NCBI GenBank assembly: GCA_000010565.1
Contig: AP009389.1
Location: forward strand, 372,001-436,000
Length of the DNA stretch: 64,000 nucleotides
Source of the DNA: Pelotomaculum thermopropionicum SI
GTDB taxonomy: Bacteria; Bacillota; Desulfotomaculia; Desulfotomaculales; Pelotomaculaceae
Direction of reading: 5' to 3'
The notes under the pieces are model-generated. The model saw nothing but the letters and a program-made list of their open reading frames with translations. It was not told the origin of the DNA and made no database searches. Positions 41,451-49,407 of the stretch are shown in pieces (positions within the stretch are counted from its first letter, which is position 1; every line of letters begins with the position of its first letter). The position numbers and the translations under genes were made by a program.

Positions 41451-42217
41451 TTACCTGCTTCTGGTAAGATTTATGCGGATGTTCACAAAATTGTAAGGCG
41501 GCCAGGGCCCGGTGTATTTTATTGCCAGGGCGTCTTTATACTTCTGGTGGAACTCCTCCACTTTCAGGTCGAATTCGCTTAACTTTTCCCTGGCCGTCAG
41601 AAAGACGGCGTGCAGCACCATTCTGGGCGTGACGATCTCTTTCTTTAAGGATGAATCGGCAATATCTTGCAGAGGGTCGTATATTTCCTTATGATAAAAG
41701 TTTCTCCTCTCTTCGGCCGCAGCCTCGACCATCCTGCCCAGGCTGATTTTGTCGAAATAGACGGCGGCCTCTTCCTTTCCGGAAAGGGCCTCGCCCATCT
41801 CAGCAATGGCGCCGTTAACTTCGGTTATTTCCTTCTTGAAGGCTTCTTTCTTCCAGTAAATTTTCAGGTCCAGCTCGACTTTGCCTTTAATTCTGGCCAT
41901 TGCGCTCTTAAACCGGGCGTAATCCCTTTTCATCAAGCTGACGATTTCCCCCGCGCTTTCTGCAACTATTCCGAAGCTCATGGGCATAATGTCGAACTCT
42001 TCCATTACCGCCGAGATGACTTTCTGGTGGGCCATGACGTTTTCTTTGACCGGGTCGAAAGTGACGGCGGGCGTGCTGCTGACCACCATCGCCAGGTCCC
42101 GGTAGTTGATGGTGTGCACCTGGTCGCCCCGCCCCCCGATGCCTATCGGGCCGAAATTTTTCTCTCGCCGGTCTCGATGAGGCCGTAAAGGTATTTACCC
42201 TCTTTTGCTTTTTTCAA
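41451..42217 (-). pseudogene. gvpF: GvpF-family gene with a one-base deletion near the 5' end
   Basis: The TTG at 42217 opens [20 protein letters not shown], a proper GvpF N-terminus, but the frame is lost in an A5 run (T5 at 42157-42161 on the plus strand). With six As it would continue NFGPIGIGGRGDQVHTINYR and join the long frame to 41451, ending KYTGPWPPYNFVNIR. The intact protein would be 255 residues. The downstream frame is well preserved, so error, recent mutation or frameshifting are possible. It overlaps the AAA ATPase gene by 23 bases. Confidence 0.8.
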
Positions 42218-44111
42218 GCCTTTCACCCCGCCCGGCGTTCTTTATGAATTCGAGGGATTTGAGAAAGTGCTGCATGGTCACCCGGTAGCGGGGAGCGGCG
42301 GCTGCTTTTTTATTTGCCTCAATGTATTCGCGCATGGCCAGGATGGCTGCCCGGTGGCACACCTGCCTTATATCCGCCCCGGAAAAGCCCTTGCAGGCGT
42401 CGGCCAGGGCGTCCAGGTCGATGTTCTGGTGCAGGGGCATTTTCCTGGTGTGCACTTTGAAGATTTCCACGATTGCTTCTTTGTCCGGCAGGTCCAGGCG
42501 GAGGTGCAGGTCGAACCGGCCGGGCCGCAGCAGGGCCGGGTCGATCAGGTCGATGCGGTTGGTGGCGGCCAGCAGCACCACCCCGCGCAGCTCTTCTATG
42601 CCGTCTATTTCGGTAAGCAACTGGCTCAGCACCCTGTCCGCGGCGCCGCCGTGACCGGCCTCCCTGGCCGGGACGAGGGAGTCTATTTCGTCAAAGAAGA
42701 CCAGGCACGGGGCCACCTGTTTCGCCTTTCTGAAAAGCTCGCGCACCGCCTTCTCCGACTCGCCCATCCACTTGGAAAGCAGGGAGGGGCCTTTTACGGC
42801 GATGAAGTTGGCGTTGATTTCGCTGGCCAGCGCCCTGGCCAGCAGGGTCTTGCCGGTGCCGGGCGGCCCGTGCAGGATAACGCCCCTGGGGGGCGAGATG
42901 CCGGCCGTTTCAAATAGCTCCCTGTATTTCAGCGGCCACTCGACGGCCTGGCGCAGCTCCTGCTTAATTTCTTTAAGCCCGCCCACGTCCTCCCATCTGA
43001 CGGCGGGAACATCCACCAGAAACTCGCGGGTGGCGGAAGGCTCGACTTCTTTCATGGCCTCCAGGAAGTCTTTCATTTCCACCTTGATGCCGGCCAGGAA
43101 CTCCCCGGCGGCTTTTCCGGTTTGCGCCCCGATGAGGGGGTACACCCGCCGGACGCATCTCATGGCGGCCTCCTGGCAGAGGGCCCGCAGGTCCGCCCCT
43201 ACGAAGCCGTGGGTGATTTCCGCCAGCCGGTCGAGATCGACGTCGCCGGCTACGGGCATTCCCCTGGTGTGAATTGACAGTATTTCGCGGCGCCCTTTCC
43301 GGTCGGGAATGCTGACCCTTATTTCCCTGTCGAAGCGGCCGGGCCGGCGCAGGGCCGGATCGATGGCGTTGGGCAGGTTGGTGGCGCCTATTACTATAAC
43401 CTGCCCTCTTGACTTCAGGCCGTCCATTAGCGCCAGAAGCTGGGCCACCACTCTTTTCTCTACTTCGCCGGTTACCTCTTCCCGCTTGGGAGCGACGGCG
43501 TCAATTTCGTCCAGAAAGATTATGCTGGGGCGGTTTCCGGCCGCCTTTTGAAAAATTTCCCTGAGCCTGGCCTCGCTTTCTCCGTAGTACTTGTGGATAA
43601 TTTCCGGCCCGTTAACGTGAATGAAGCAGGCCTTTGTCTCGCCGGCCACCGCCCTGGCGATGAGGGTTTTGCCAGTGCCCGGCGGCCCGTAAAGGAGCAC
43701 TCCTCTGGGCGGCTCAATGCCCAGGTGTTCGAATAGCTCCGGGTGGGTTAAGGGGAGTTCGATCATTTCTCTTATCTTTTGAAGCTCCTTGTCCAGGCCG
43801 CCAATGTCCCTGTAGGAAAACTCCTTTGCCGCGCTTCCTTTTGAATTTTGATCGGGGGCGGGGCCGCCTTCCGGCCCGGCGGGGCCGTCGCGGGTTGTGC
43901 CGCGCTTTAGCGTCTGCCCGCCCGCGCTTTCCCCCCCGATCTTTATGTTCAGGCCGTAAGTTCCTTTAAGGCCTTTTTTGTCCAGGAATACGCCCGACCG
44001 GCTTATTTCGCCGGATTCGTCCGGTTCCAGGGAGCCTGCCAGGTCGATCAGGCTGCCCAGGCCCTTGAAAAAGTCGCCTATGCCAAAACCGGAATCGCCT
44101 TTGTTTTTCAT
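42195..44111 (-). CDS. Double-AAA (CDC48-like) ATPase of the gas vesicle cluster with a GvpH-like N-terminus
   Basis: A 638-residue AAA+ protein. Domain D1: Walker A GPPGTGKT 142-149, Walker [10 protein letters not shown] 196-204. Domain D2: Walker A 415-422, Walker B VFFDEID 471-477; both have arginine-finger regions ([20 protein letters not shown]). Residues 1-95 are not the p97 N-domain; [26 protein letters not shown] and [16 protein letters not shown] recall the front part of GvpH/Hsp20-type gas vesicle proteins (inference). It may remodel or recycle Gvp subunits. The ATG follows AAGGAAGAG. In operon with gvpN upstream and gvpF downstream. Confidence 0.9.
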   Translation of the reverse strand: MKNKGDSGFGIGDFFKGLGSLIDLAGSLEPDESGEISRSGVFLDKKGLKGTYGLNIKIGGESAGGQTLKRGTTRDGPAGPEGGPAPDQNSKGSAAKEFSYRDIGGLDKELQKIREMIELPLTHPELFEHLGIEPPRGVLLYGPPGTGKTLIARAVAGETKACFIHVNGPEIIHKYYGESEARLREIFQKAAGNRPSIIFLDEIDAVAPKREEVTGEVEKRVVAQLLALMDGLKSRGQVIVIGATNLPNAIDPALRRPGRFDREIRVSIPDRKGRREILSIHTRGMPVAGDVDLDRLAEITHGFVGADLRALCQEAAMRCVRRVYPLIGAQTGKAAGEFLAGIKVEMKDFLEAMKEVEPSATREFLVDVPAVRWEDVGGLKEIKQELRQAVEWPLKYRELFETAGISPPRGVILHGPPGTGKTLLARALASEINANFIAVKGPSLLSKWMGESEKAVRELFRKAKQVAPCLVFFDEIDSLVPAREAGHGGAADRVLSQLLTEIDGIEELRGVVLLAATNRIDLIDPALLRPGRFDLHLRLDLPDKEAIVEIFKVHTRKMPLHQNIDLDALADACKGFSGADIRQVCHRAAILAMREYIEANKKAAAAPRYRVTMQHFLKSLEFIKNAGRGERLEKSKRG

Positions 44112-44136
44112 TTCTCTTCCTTTCCTTGACGCAGGA

Positions 44137-45045
44137 TTAGTTGAAAATGCCGGCGATGATCTCGCCGATCAGGCCGGCCAGTTTCTCCTGGCCGTGCCGG
44201 GCGGGCCCGGGCACCAGGGAGTGCAGGACGTCGGCGCACACCTGCCTGAACGCCGGCTCGTCTTTGCCCATGGGCAGGCCGTTGACCGAAACCACCCTGG
44301 CGATTTTTATGCTGGTGCGGATCGAGGCGACGACCGGCTGCCCGCACGAATCCCTGAACGCCCTCACAAGGCGGACTATTTTCTCCGCCCTGGCGGCGTC
44401 CAGGCCGGATTTTGCCGAAGTTATGGCGGTCTCCGTCTCGATGTCGAAGTTTTCCAGGCCGATGGTGATCAGCCTGTCGGAAAGGGCAATCTGAGCTTTG
44501 TATATGCCGGCGTATTCTTCCGGGTTGCTGGTAAAAACGGCCTTAAACTCGGGGTGGACCTTCAGGTCCTCCCCTCCGTCCCCGAAGCCGGGCAGGCTAA
44601 GCGTCCTTTCTTCCAGGATGGAAAGCAGGATGTTGTTCACTTCGGGCCTGGACCGGGTGAATTCGTCGTAAATCAGGGTGTGACCGTTGCGGCAGGCGGT
44701 GGTTATCCGGCCGTCCAGCCATTGCTGCTGCAGGCTTTCGGTGACTGAATAAACGTTGTGAATGAAATTGTCGATGACCTTCTTGCGCCGGTAGCCCACG
44801 TTACCGCCCACCAGGTCTGTGATCATGAAGTCCTCGTTGCCGTGGATCAGGGTGACCGGGCGGCCCAGTTTGCGGGCTATGTTCAGGGCCAGGGAAGTCT
44901 TGCCGGTGCCCGAGGGGCCGCTCAGGTGTACGGGGAACCCCGACTTGAGGTACATCATCACCCGTTCTGTCAGGTTCGCAAGGTAGGGCGTTTCGACGAA
45001 CACTTCGTTATTGAAAGGGAAGTTCGCTGACGGTTCGACAGGCAT
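44137..45045 (-). CDS. gvpN: Gas vesicle protein GvpN (MoxR-like AAA ATPase)
   Basis: A 302-residue ATPase: PYLANLTERVMMYLKSGFPV, Walker A SGPSGTGKTS, HGNEDFMITDLVGG, Walker B TLIYDEFTRSRPEVNN and FTSNPEEYAG sensor region, all standard for GvpN. GvpN aids vesicle enlargement. The ATG at 45045 has GAGGTGG seven bases upstream; one at 45051 is nearer. It ends 25 bp before the double-AAA gene, so two AAA proteins are made in series. Confidence 0.93.
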   Translation of the reverse strand: MPVEPSANFPFNNEVFVETPYLANLTERVMMYLKSGFPVHLSGPSGTGKTSLALNIARKLGRPVTLIHGNEDFMITDLVGGNVGYRRKKVIDNFIHNVYSVTESLQQQWLDGRITTACRNGHTLIYDEFTRSRPEVNNILLSILEERTLSLPGFGDGGEDLKVHPEFKAVFTSNPEEYAGIYKAQIALSDRLITIGLENFDIETETAITSAKSGLDAARAEKIVRLVRAFRDSCGQPVVASIRTSIKIARVVSVNGLPMGKDEPAFRQVCADVLHSLVPGPARHGQEKLAGLIGEIIAGIFN

Positions 45046-45120
45046 TTGCATACCACCTCAACTGGCTTGGTTCAAAAAAAATGCTCTACTAAAACGGCTT
45101 TTAGTCGAGCACTGAAAAAT

Positions 45121-45375
45121 TCAACGCACGTCTCTTTCGCGCAGGCTCAACCGTTCGAAGCTTGTAATCTGCAGTTCCCGGTCCACTGTTACTTCATACA
45201 GAGCCATGAGGTCGTCCCTCGCCCTTTTCCGCATGTATTCCGTATCCTCCGCCACCTCAATTTGAACCTTCCAGCCTTCATCCTGCTGGGGGGCCACCGC
45301 AATGACGGACCCTGATTTTTTTAAGACCTCGTTGAAAAATTCGGTAACGACGGTTATTACCTTCTGGATGAGCAT
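45121..45375 (-). CDS. gvpO: Gas vesicle protein GvpO
   Basis: An 84-residue protein: GSVIAVAPQQDEGWKVQIEV followed by DDLMALYEVTVDRELQITSF, the GvpO pattern. GvpO is needed for vesicle production in haloarchaea and actinobacteria (family knowledge). The ATG follows AAGGAGA. It lies 15 bp after the coiled-coil gene. Confidence 0.85.
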   Translation of the reverse strand: MLIQKVITVVTEFFNEVLKKSGSVIAVAPQQDEGWKVQIEVAEDTEYMRKRARDDLMALYEVTVDRELQITSFERLSLRERDVR

Positions 45376-45390
45376 TTTTGTCTCCTTGCC

Positions 45391-45690
45391 TTACCTTTTT
45401 TTGAGCGTTCTGATGCTGTTCAGGGCTTCCTGAGTTTCTTGCCAGATCTTTTGCGCCCCGGCCCTGTCTTCTGCAAAGGAGCCGAGCAGCCTGCCGACCT
45501 CCTCAAGCCGGGCGAGCCGATCGTCGGCAAGAATTTTTTTGATTTCCCCGGCTAAAGCCTGGCGCTCCTGGTTGTACTTCGCGAGCAACTGCAGCACTTC
45601 GTCCTGCATTGCTTCGAGGTGCTCCAGCCTGGCTTTAAGCGAATTTATCAGTTCCTGACCGATAATTGCCGCGCTTTGGGTAAGCGACAC
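45391..45690 (-). CDS. Coiled-coil protein of the gas vesicle cluster
   Basis: A 99-residue, almost wholly helical protein (LINSLKARLEHLEAMQDEVL, LARLEEVGRLLGSFAEDRAG) with heptad spacing. I do not recognise the family. Its position between gvpA and gvpO is where reinforcing or accessory proteins (GvpC, GvpP, GvpQ, GvpR) occur in other clusters, so a shell-binding role is plausible. The GTG start has a G-rich sequence 12 bases upstream. Confidence 0.7.
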   Translation of the reverse strand: MSLTQSAAIIGQELINSLKARLEHLEAMQDEVLQLLAKYNQERQALAGEIKKILADDRLARLEEVGRLLGSFAEDRAGAQKIWQETQEALNSIRTLKKR

Positions 45691-45738
45691 CTGAATTTAC
45701 CCCCCTTTTTAACTGTGCAGTTTAAAAGTCCGGGCTCA

Positions 45739-45762
45739 CTTGGCCGGAAGAATCCGGCCAAG
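45739..45762 (-). terminator. Perfect 9-bp hairpin directly after gvpA
   Basis: CTTGGCCGG and CCGGCCAAG pair around a 6-base loop. There is no U-run on either side, so it is more likely an mRNA-stabilising or partial-termination element that raises gvpA transcript over the rest of the operon (inference). Confidence 0.65.
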
Positions 45763-45788
45763 GAGCGGGCAAAAGGAGTAAGTAAAGA

Positions 45789-45998
45789 TTAAGCGGCCAC
45801 AGGGATATGTTTGGTCAGACCGACTGCCTCCGCATACTTCAGCCAGGTTTCCACGCCGGCAATGACGATCCTGGCTTCGATGGCCAGAAGCTCGATACCG
45901 ACCAGCGAGACCCGGGCCCAGAGATCGATGACAATACCCTTGTCGAGAATGCGGTCGATGACTTCTGCCAGGCTGGAAGCTTCAATGCTGTGCCTCAC
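45789..45998 (-). CDS. gvpA: Gas vesicle structural protein GvpA
   Basis: The main shell protein, 69 residues: [20 protein letters not shown] and [20 protein letters not shown], followed by [11 protein letters not shown], near-canonical for GvpA. The GTG at 45998 follows GAGGAGTGA; the in-frame extension upstream to 46070 is basic and GC-rich and does not belong to the family. It is the first gene of the 12-gene cluster. Confidence 0.95.
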   Translation of the reverse strand: MRHSIEASSLAEVIDRILDKGIVIDLWARVSLVGIELLAIEARIVIAGVETWLKYAEAVGLTKHIPVAA

Positions 45999-46089
45999 TT
46001 TGATCACTCCTCGTTTTATTTTTTTCCGGCGCCGCCCCGGCAAGGCGCCGCCGGAAACAGTTAGCGACAAAAACTCGTAGATAGTAATT

Positions 46090-46117
46090 GGTACCAGTGA
46101 TGGTATCTACTGGTATC
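46090..46117. promoter_or_regulatory. Inverted repeat in the gvpA upstream region
   Basis: GGTACCAGT (46090-46098) and ACTGGTATC (46109-46117) are complementary at eight of nine positions, with GATGGTATCT between. The hexamer GGTAYC thus occurs three times, at 46090, 46102 and 46112. It lies between the divergent gvpA and MNT/HEPN genes; a TATAAA follows at about 46120 on the plus strand. A regulator binding site for one or both is likely. Confidence 0.6.
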
Positions 46118-46329
46118 TGTATAAATAGTCTATGATGCGAACAGAAAAATGTGCAAAATGCGAAGAATATAAAAAGATAAATTGCGGGCAGTACCGGTTT
46201 TGCTGCAGGAGTGAAGGCGGGGCCGGGGCGCCTGGGCGGCGGCCTCCTGGCGGCGGGAAAAGCCTGCTTTGGCATAGCAGGAAGGGCCGGAAAAAGATAG
46301 AATATAAGCAGGGAAAAGGGGCTGATCGA

Positions 46330-46851
46330 ATGCCGGAAGACCTTCCTTTGAAAATAAAAACTTTTTCTGCGCGCCACAGGCAGTACATTGTCTGCGTGCT
46401 TAAAGAGATTATTGAATATTACGGCAGCTTGCTGCTCGGGTGCGCTGTTTTCGGCTCCTACGCCCGCGGCGACAACCGTAAGAATTCAGACCTGGACCTG
46501 TTGATCATCCTGAAAAAAGCTCCCGGCTTAAGCCTCAGGATAAAGGAGTTTGTGGAGCGTATAGAAATGAAGTACGAGCACCTGGCCCAGGAGATTTACG
46601 AAAAAGATGATATTCTATGCGAGCTTTCCCCCTATATTTTGAGCAGGGACGAGGCGCTGAGGCTGCAGCCGCTGTATTACGACCTGGTCCAGCACCATCT
46701 TGTTGTTTACGATCCGGAGGGGTTAATTGCGCGCATCATCAATTCTACCGCCGGAATAATGCTGCGGTCTGGAGCACGCAAGGCCCGGTGCGGCAACACC
46801 TGGGAATGGTATAATGAAAAAGCGTGTTTTATGGGGGGGGAAGAACTGTGA
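46330..46851 (+). CDS. MNT-type nucleotidyltransferase, antitoxin of a HEPN module
   Basis: A 173-residue protein with the minimal nucleotidyltransferase motif GSYARGD...NSDLDLLI (G-S, D-x-D) and a helical C-terminal half. In MNT/HEPN TA pairs the MNT protein modifies the HEPN toxin with AMP. The ATG at 46330 follows AAAAGGGG; the in-frame region back to 46132 is low in coding character. It overlaps the HEPN gene by four bases (GTGA). Confidence 0.87.
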   Translation: MPEDLPLKIKTFSARHRQYIVCVLKEIIEYYGSLLLGCAVFGSYARGDNRKNSDLDLLIILKKAPGLSLRIKEFVERIEMKYEHLAQEIYEKDDILCELSPYILSRDEALRLQPLYYDLVQHHLVVYDPEGLIARIINSTAGIMLRSGARKARCGNTWEWYNEKACFMGGEEL

Positions 46852-47258
46852 AAATTGATGAGCTGGCGGCGTCTTATTTGAAAAAGGCTCAGGTTCGCTT
46901 TAAAGCGCTGCATTTTTATAAGGAAAATGAGGCATATTCTGACGTGGTAAGAGAAGCGCAGGAACTGGTTGAGCTTTTGCTGAAGGCGGTACTGCGGACG
47001 GTTGGGGTGGAGGTGCCGAAGGTGCACGATGTGGGCCGTACTTTGGAGAAGCACTGCGACAGTCTGCCGCCTGCAATTGCAGGTTCATTGAATGAAATTA
47101 AAAAGATTTCCAAGAGGCTGCGTAAAGAGCGGGAGCTTAGTTTTTACGGCGCGGAGGATTTTATTCCCACCGAGGAATACGGCTTGGATGATGCGGAAAC
47201 GGCCATAAAGGATGCTGAGTTCGTATTAAAAAAAGTTCAGGAGGCTTTTATGAAGTAA
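46848..47258 (+). CDS. HEPN-domain protein, toxin of an MNT/HEPN module
   Basis: A 136-residue helical protein: ASYLKKAQVRFKALHFY, DVVREAQELVELLLKAVLRT, then VPKVHDVGRTLEKHCDSLP, standard HEPN arrangement. The R-x4-6-H RNase motif is not clear, so catalytic ability is uncertain. The GTG overlaps the MNT stop. The pair lies next to the gas vesicle cluster but there is no sign of functional linkage. Confidence 0.83.
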   Translation: MKIDELAASYLKKAQVRFKALHFYKENEAYSDVVREAQELVELLLKAVLRTVGVEVPKVHDVGRTLEKHCDSLPPAIAGSLNEIKKISKRLRKERELSFYGAEDFIPTEEYGLDDAETAIKDAEFVLKKVQEAFMK

Positions 47259-47325
47259 AAACTGCCGCCAAGGCACATAATATAATTATATATTTATGGT
47301 AATTTTCGGCTGGGAGGGCGGTTTC

Positions 47326-48027
47326 ATGCTAAAACTGGTGCTTGACCCGGGCCACGGGGGAATTGATGCCGGAGCCGTCGGAAACGGCATAAAAGAAAAG
47401 GATCTGAACCTTGAGCTTTGCAGGCGGATAGCAGGTAAGCTGGAGGGTTATGATGTGGAAGTAACCCTGACCAGGACCGCCGACGCGGACGTGGATGTTT
47501 ACCGCCGCTGCGAGCTCGCCAACAGCCTTAAGGCCGACTATTTCTGCTCCGTTCACGCCAATTCCGGCGGCGGAACCGGCTTTGAGAGCTACGTATACAC
47601 TCACGCCGGGGAGATAACCGAAAGCCTGCGCGGCGTTGTGCACGAAAAAGTGGCCGCTTACTTCAAAAGCGCCGGCTTTCCGGACAGGGGCAAAAAGCGG
47701 GCCAACTTTGTCGTCCTGCGGGAAACCGGCATGCCGGCCGTCCTGCTGGAGAACCTTTTCCTGGACAGCCCGAGGGACGCTGTCAGGCTTAAAGACTCCT
47801 CTTTTCTGGACGGGCTGGCCGCCGCCGTAGCGGGCGGGCTGGTGGCCGCCCTGGGAATACCCGTGAAAGAGCAGGCGCCGCCGCCCCTGCCGTGGGATCC
47901 TGCCGCGGAAATAGCCAGGCTGAAGGCGGACGGCCTGATCAACAGCGACCACCGGCCGGAGGACCCGGTTATGTGGGGGGAACTGGCAACCGTGCTCAAC
48001 CGCATAATATCATTTCGCCGGCCTTAA
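47326..48027 (+). CDS. N-acetylmuramoyl-L-alanine amidase (Amidase_3)
   Basis: A 233-residue zinc amidase that cuts between muramic acid and the stem peptide. Zinc ligands H10 (LDPGHGG), E24 and H77 (SVHANS), and catalytic E142 (LLENLFLD) are all present. A short C-terminal segment (ARLKADGLINSDHRP, VMWGELATVLNRI) resembles the tail found on phage- and sporulation-type amidases. No signal peptide, so it is used in lysis, in the spore mother cell or is released otherwise. ATG at 47326 with GGGAGGG upstream. Confidence 0.92.
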   Translation: MLKLVLDPGHGGIDAGAVGNGIKEKDLNLELCRRIAGKLEGYDVEVTLTRTADADVDVYRRCELANSLKADYFCSVHANSGGGTGFESYVYTHAGEITESLRGVVHEKVAAYFKSAGFPDRGKKRANFVVLRETGMPAVLLENLFLDSPRDAVRLKDSSFLDGLAAAVAGGLVAALGIPVKEQAPPPLPWDPAAEIARLKADGLINSDHRPEDPVMWGELATVLNRIISFRRP

Positions 48028-48050
48028 ATTTTTGCCGGCAGGCATTGCAT

Positions 48051-48070
48051 ATATCAAAAAGTTTTGATAT
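48051..48070. promoter_or_regulatory. ArsR operator 1 (perfect 9-bp palindrome)
   Basis: ATATCAAAA-AG-TTTTGATAT ends nine bases before the arsR start codon. It contains the ATCAA/TTGAT core usual for ArsR-type repressors. TATAAT follows directly at 48067-48072, so the operator overlaps a -10 box. Confidence 0.85.
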
Positions 48071-48079
48071 AATGGCTGC

Positions 48080-48391
48080 ATGGATAAGAGCATTAAGATT
48101 GCAAAGGCTTTGAGCGACCCGGTGCGCTATAAAATTTTGATGATGCTGGCCCGGAGCGAGGACGGGTGCTGCCCCGTGCCCGGGGAGGCAGGTTCGCGGC
48201 CGGGCCTCTGCAATTGTGAGCTGATGGCCAGGCTGGACATGATCCAGTCCCGGGTGTCCTACCACATGAAGGAACTGGCCAAAGCCGGCCTGGTTATCGA
48301 GCAGCCGCGGGGCAGGTGGAAATTTTATTCCCTAAACGTCTGCGCCTTAAAGAGTTACATCGAGGACCTGACCCGCGATTTCGGCCTTTAA
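48080..48391 (+). CDS. arsR: ArsR-family arsenic-responsive repressor
   Basis: A 103-residue winged-helix repressor: KALSDPVRYKILMMLARSED, a Cys-rich stretch (GCCPVPGEAG, LCNCELM), then SRVSYHMKELAKAGLVIEQP. The Cys residues around the recognition helix (CNC, CC) can bind arsenite or a similar thiophilic metalloid, releasing DNA. It is followed by arsM, and both have the same operator motif upstream, arguing for arsenic rather than another metal. Confidence 0.87.
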   Translation: MDKSIKIAKALSDPVRYKILMMLARSEDGCCPVPGEAGSRPGLCNCELMARLDMIQSRVSYHMKELAKAGLVIEQPRGRWKFYSLNVCALKSYIEDLTRDFGL

Positions 48392-48407
48392 TATTTTTTG
48401 GGCCAAT

Positions 48408-48427
48408 ATATCAAAAAAATTTGATTT
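48408..48427. promoter_or_regulatory. ArsR operator 2 before arsM
   Basis: ATATCAAA-AAAA-TTTGATTT, one mismatch from perfect symmetry, ends 14 bp before the arsM start. It matches operator 1 at the core ATCAA/TTGAT. Confidence 0.75.
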
Positions 48428-48441
48428 AAGGAGGGCTTTAC

Positions 48442-49263
48442 ATGGAAGATATCAGGGAATTCGTCCGCAAAAAGTACGCCGTTGCCGTTGCCGGAAAGAC
48501 CGGCTGCTGCGGGGACGCAGGCGGGGACTGCTGCGGCGGCGTTACGGCCGGCGCAACCTGCAACGGGGCCGTTACGGAAGACCTGTACTCGCCGGATGAG
48601 CTGGCCTGGTTGCCGGAAGAGGCGGCCGCAGCCGCTTTCGGCTGCGGCAACCCGTCCGCCCTGGCGGAGTTGCGCGAGGGGGAGGTGGTGCTCGACCTGG
48701 GCAGCGGGGCCGGCCTGGACGTGCTGCTTTCCGCCCGGCGGGTGGGCCCGCGGGGGAAGGTGTACGGCCTGGACATGACCGACGAGATGCTGGCCGCGGC
48801 CAGGGCCAACCAGGCCAGGGCCGGCATAGAGAACGTAGAGTTTTTGAAGGGGTACCTGGAGGAGATACCGCTGCCGGACAACGCCGTTGACGTTATCATT
48901 TCCAACTGCGTCATCAACCTGACCGCCGACAAGGACCGGGTGCTGCGGGAGGCTTTCCGGGTTCTGAAGCCGGGCGGCCGCCTGGCGGTGTCGGACATAG
49001 TGGTCAGGCGGCCCCTGCCCCGCAAGGTGCAGCAGAGCCTGGCCGCCTGGGCGGGCTGTGTGGCCGGGGCCCTGCAGGAGCAGGAGTACAGGGAGAAACT
49101 GGCCGCAGCAGGCTTTGTCGATATCGGGGTGGAAATAACCAGGGTGTACGATACCAAAAGCCGGGCGGCGGCAGCCCTTCTTCCCGGCCTTACGGACGAA
49201 GAGCGGCGGCAGACCGGTGGGGCGCTGGCAAGCGCCTTTGTCCGGGCGAAAAAGCCTTGCTGA
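48442..49263 (+). CDS. arsM: Arsenite S-adenosylmethionine methyltransferase
   Basis: A 273-residue SAM-dependent methyltransferase that turns arsenite into methylated arsenicals. SAM-binding motif VVLDLGSGAGLDVLLSAR (about 75-92); Cys residues for As(III) in the N-terminal GCCGDAG/DCCGG region, in SNCVINL and in AGCVAGAL; the front LYSPDELAWLPEEAAAAAFG is typical of ArsM. The ATG follows AAGGAGGG. It is under its own ArsR operator. No arsenite efflux gene is directly adjacent. Confidence 0.92.
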   Translation: MEDIREFVRKKYAVAVAGKTGCCGDAGGDCCGGVTAGATCNGAVTEDLYSPDELAWLPEEAAAAAFGCGNPSALAELREGEVVLDLGSGAGLDVLLSARRVGPRGKVYGLDMTDEMLAAARANQARAGIENVEFLKGYLEEIPLPDNAVDVIISNCVINLTADKDRVLREAFRVLKPGGRLAVSDIVVRRPLPRKVQQSLAAWAGCVAGALQEQEYREKLAAAGFVDIGVEITRVYDTKSRAAAALLPGLTDEERRQTGGALASAFVRAKKPC

Positions 49264-49291
49264 GCGGTGGCAGAAAAATATCTGGCATATA

Positions 49292-49320
49292 TTGATTATG
49301 CTGGTAATTTATGGTTTAAT
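49292..49320 (+). promoter_or_regulatory. Possible promoter of galE
   Basis: TTGATT (49292-49297) and TTTAAT (49315-49320) with a 17-bp spacer, 87 bp before galE. Both hexamers deviate from consensus. Confidence 0.4.
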
Positions 49321-49407
49321 TATATTGGTGCCGGAATGAACCCGCCCGGACGCCGGCCGCAGGATGTGTTATAATCAGAGTAAAAAACGAACTGGAGGCG
49401 GCAAAGC

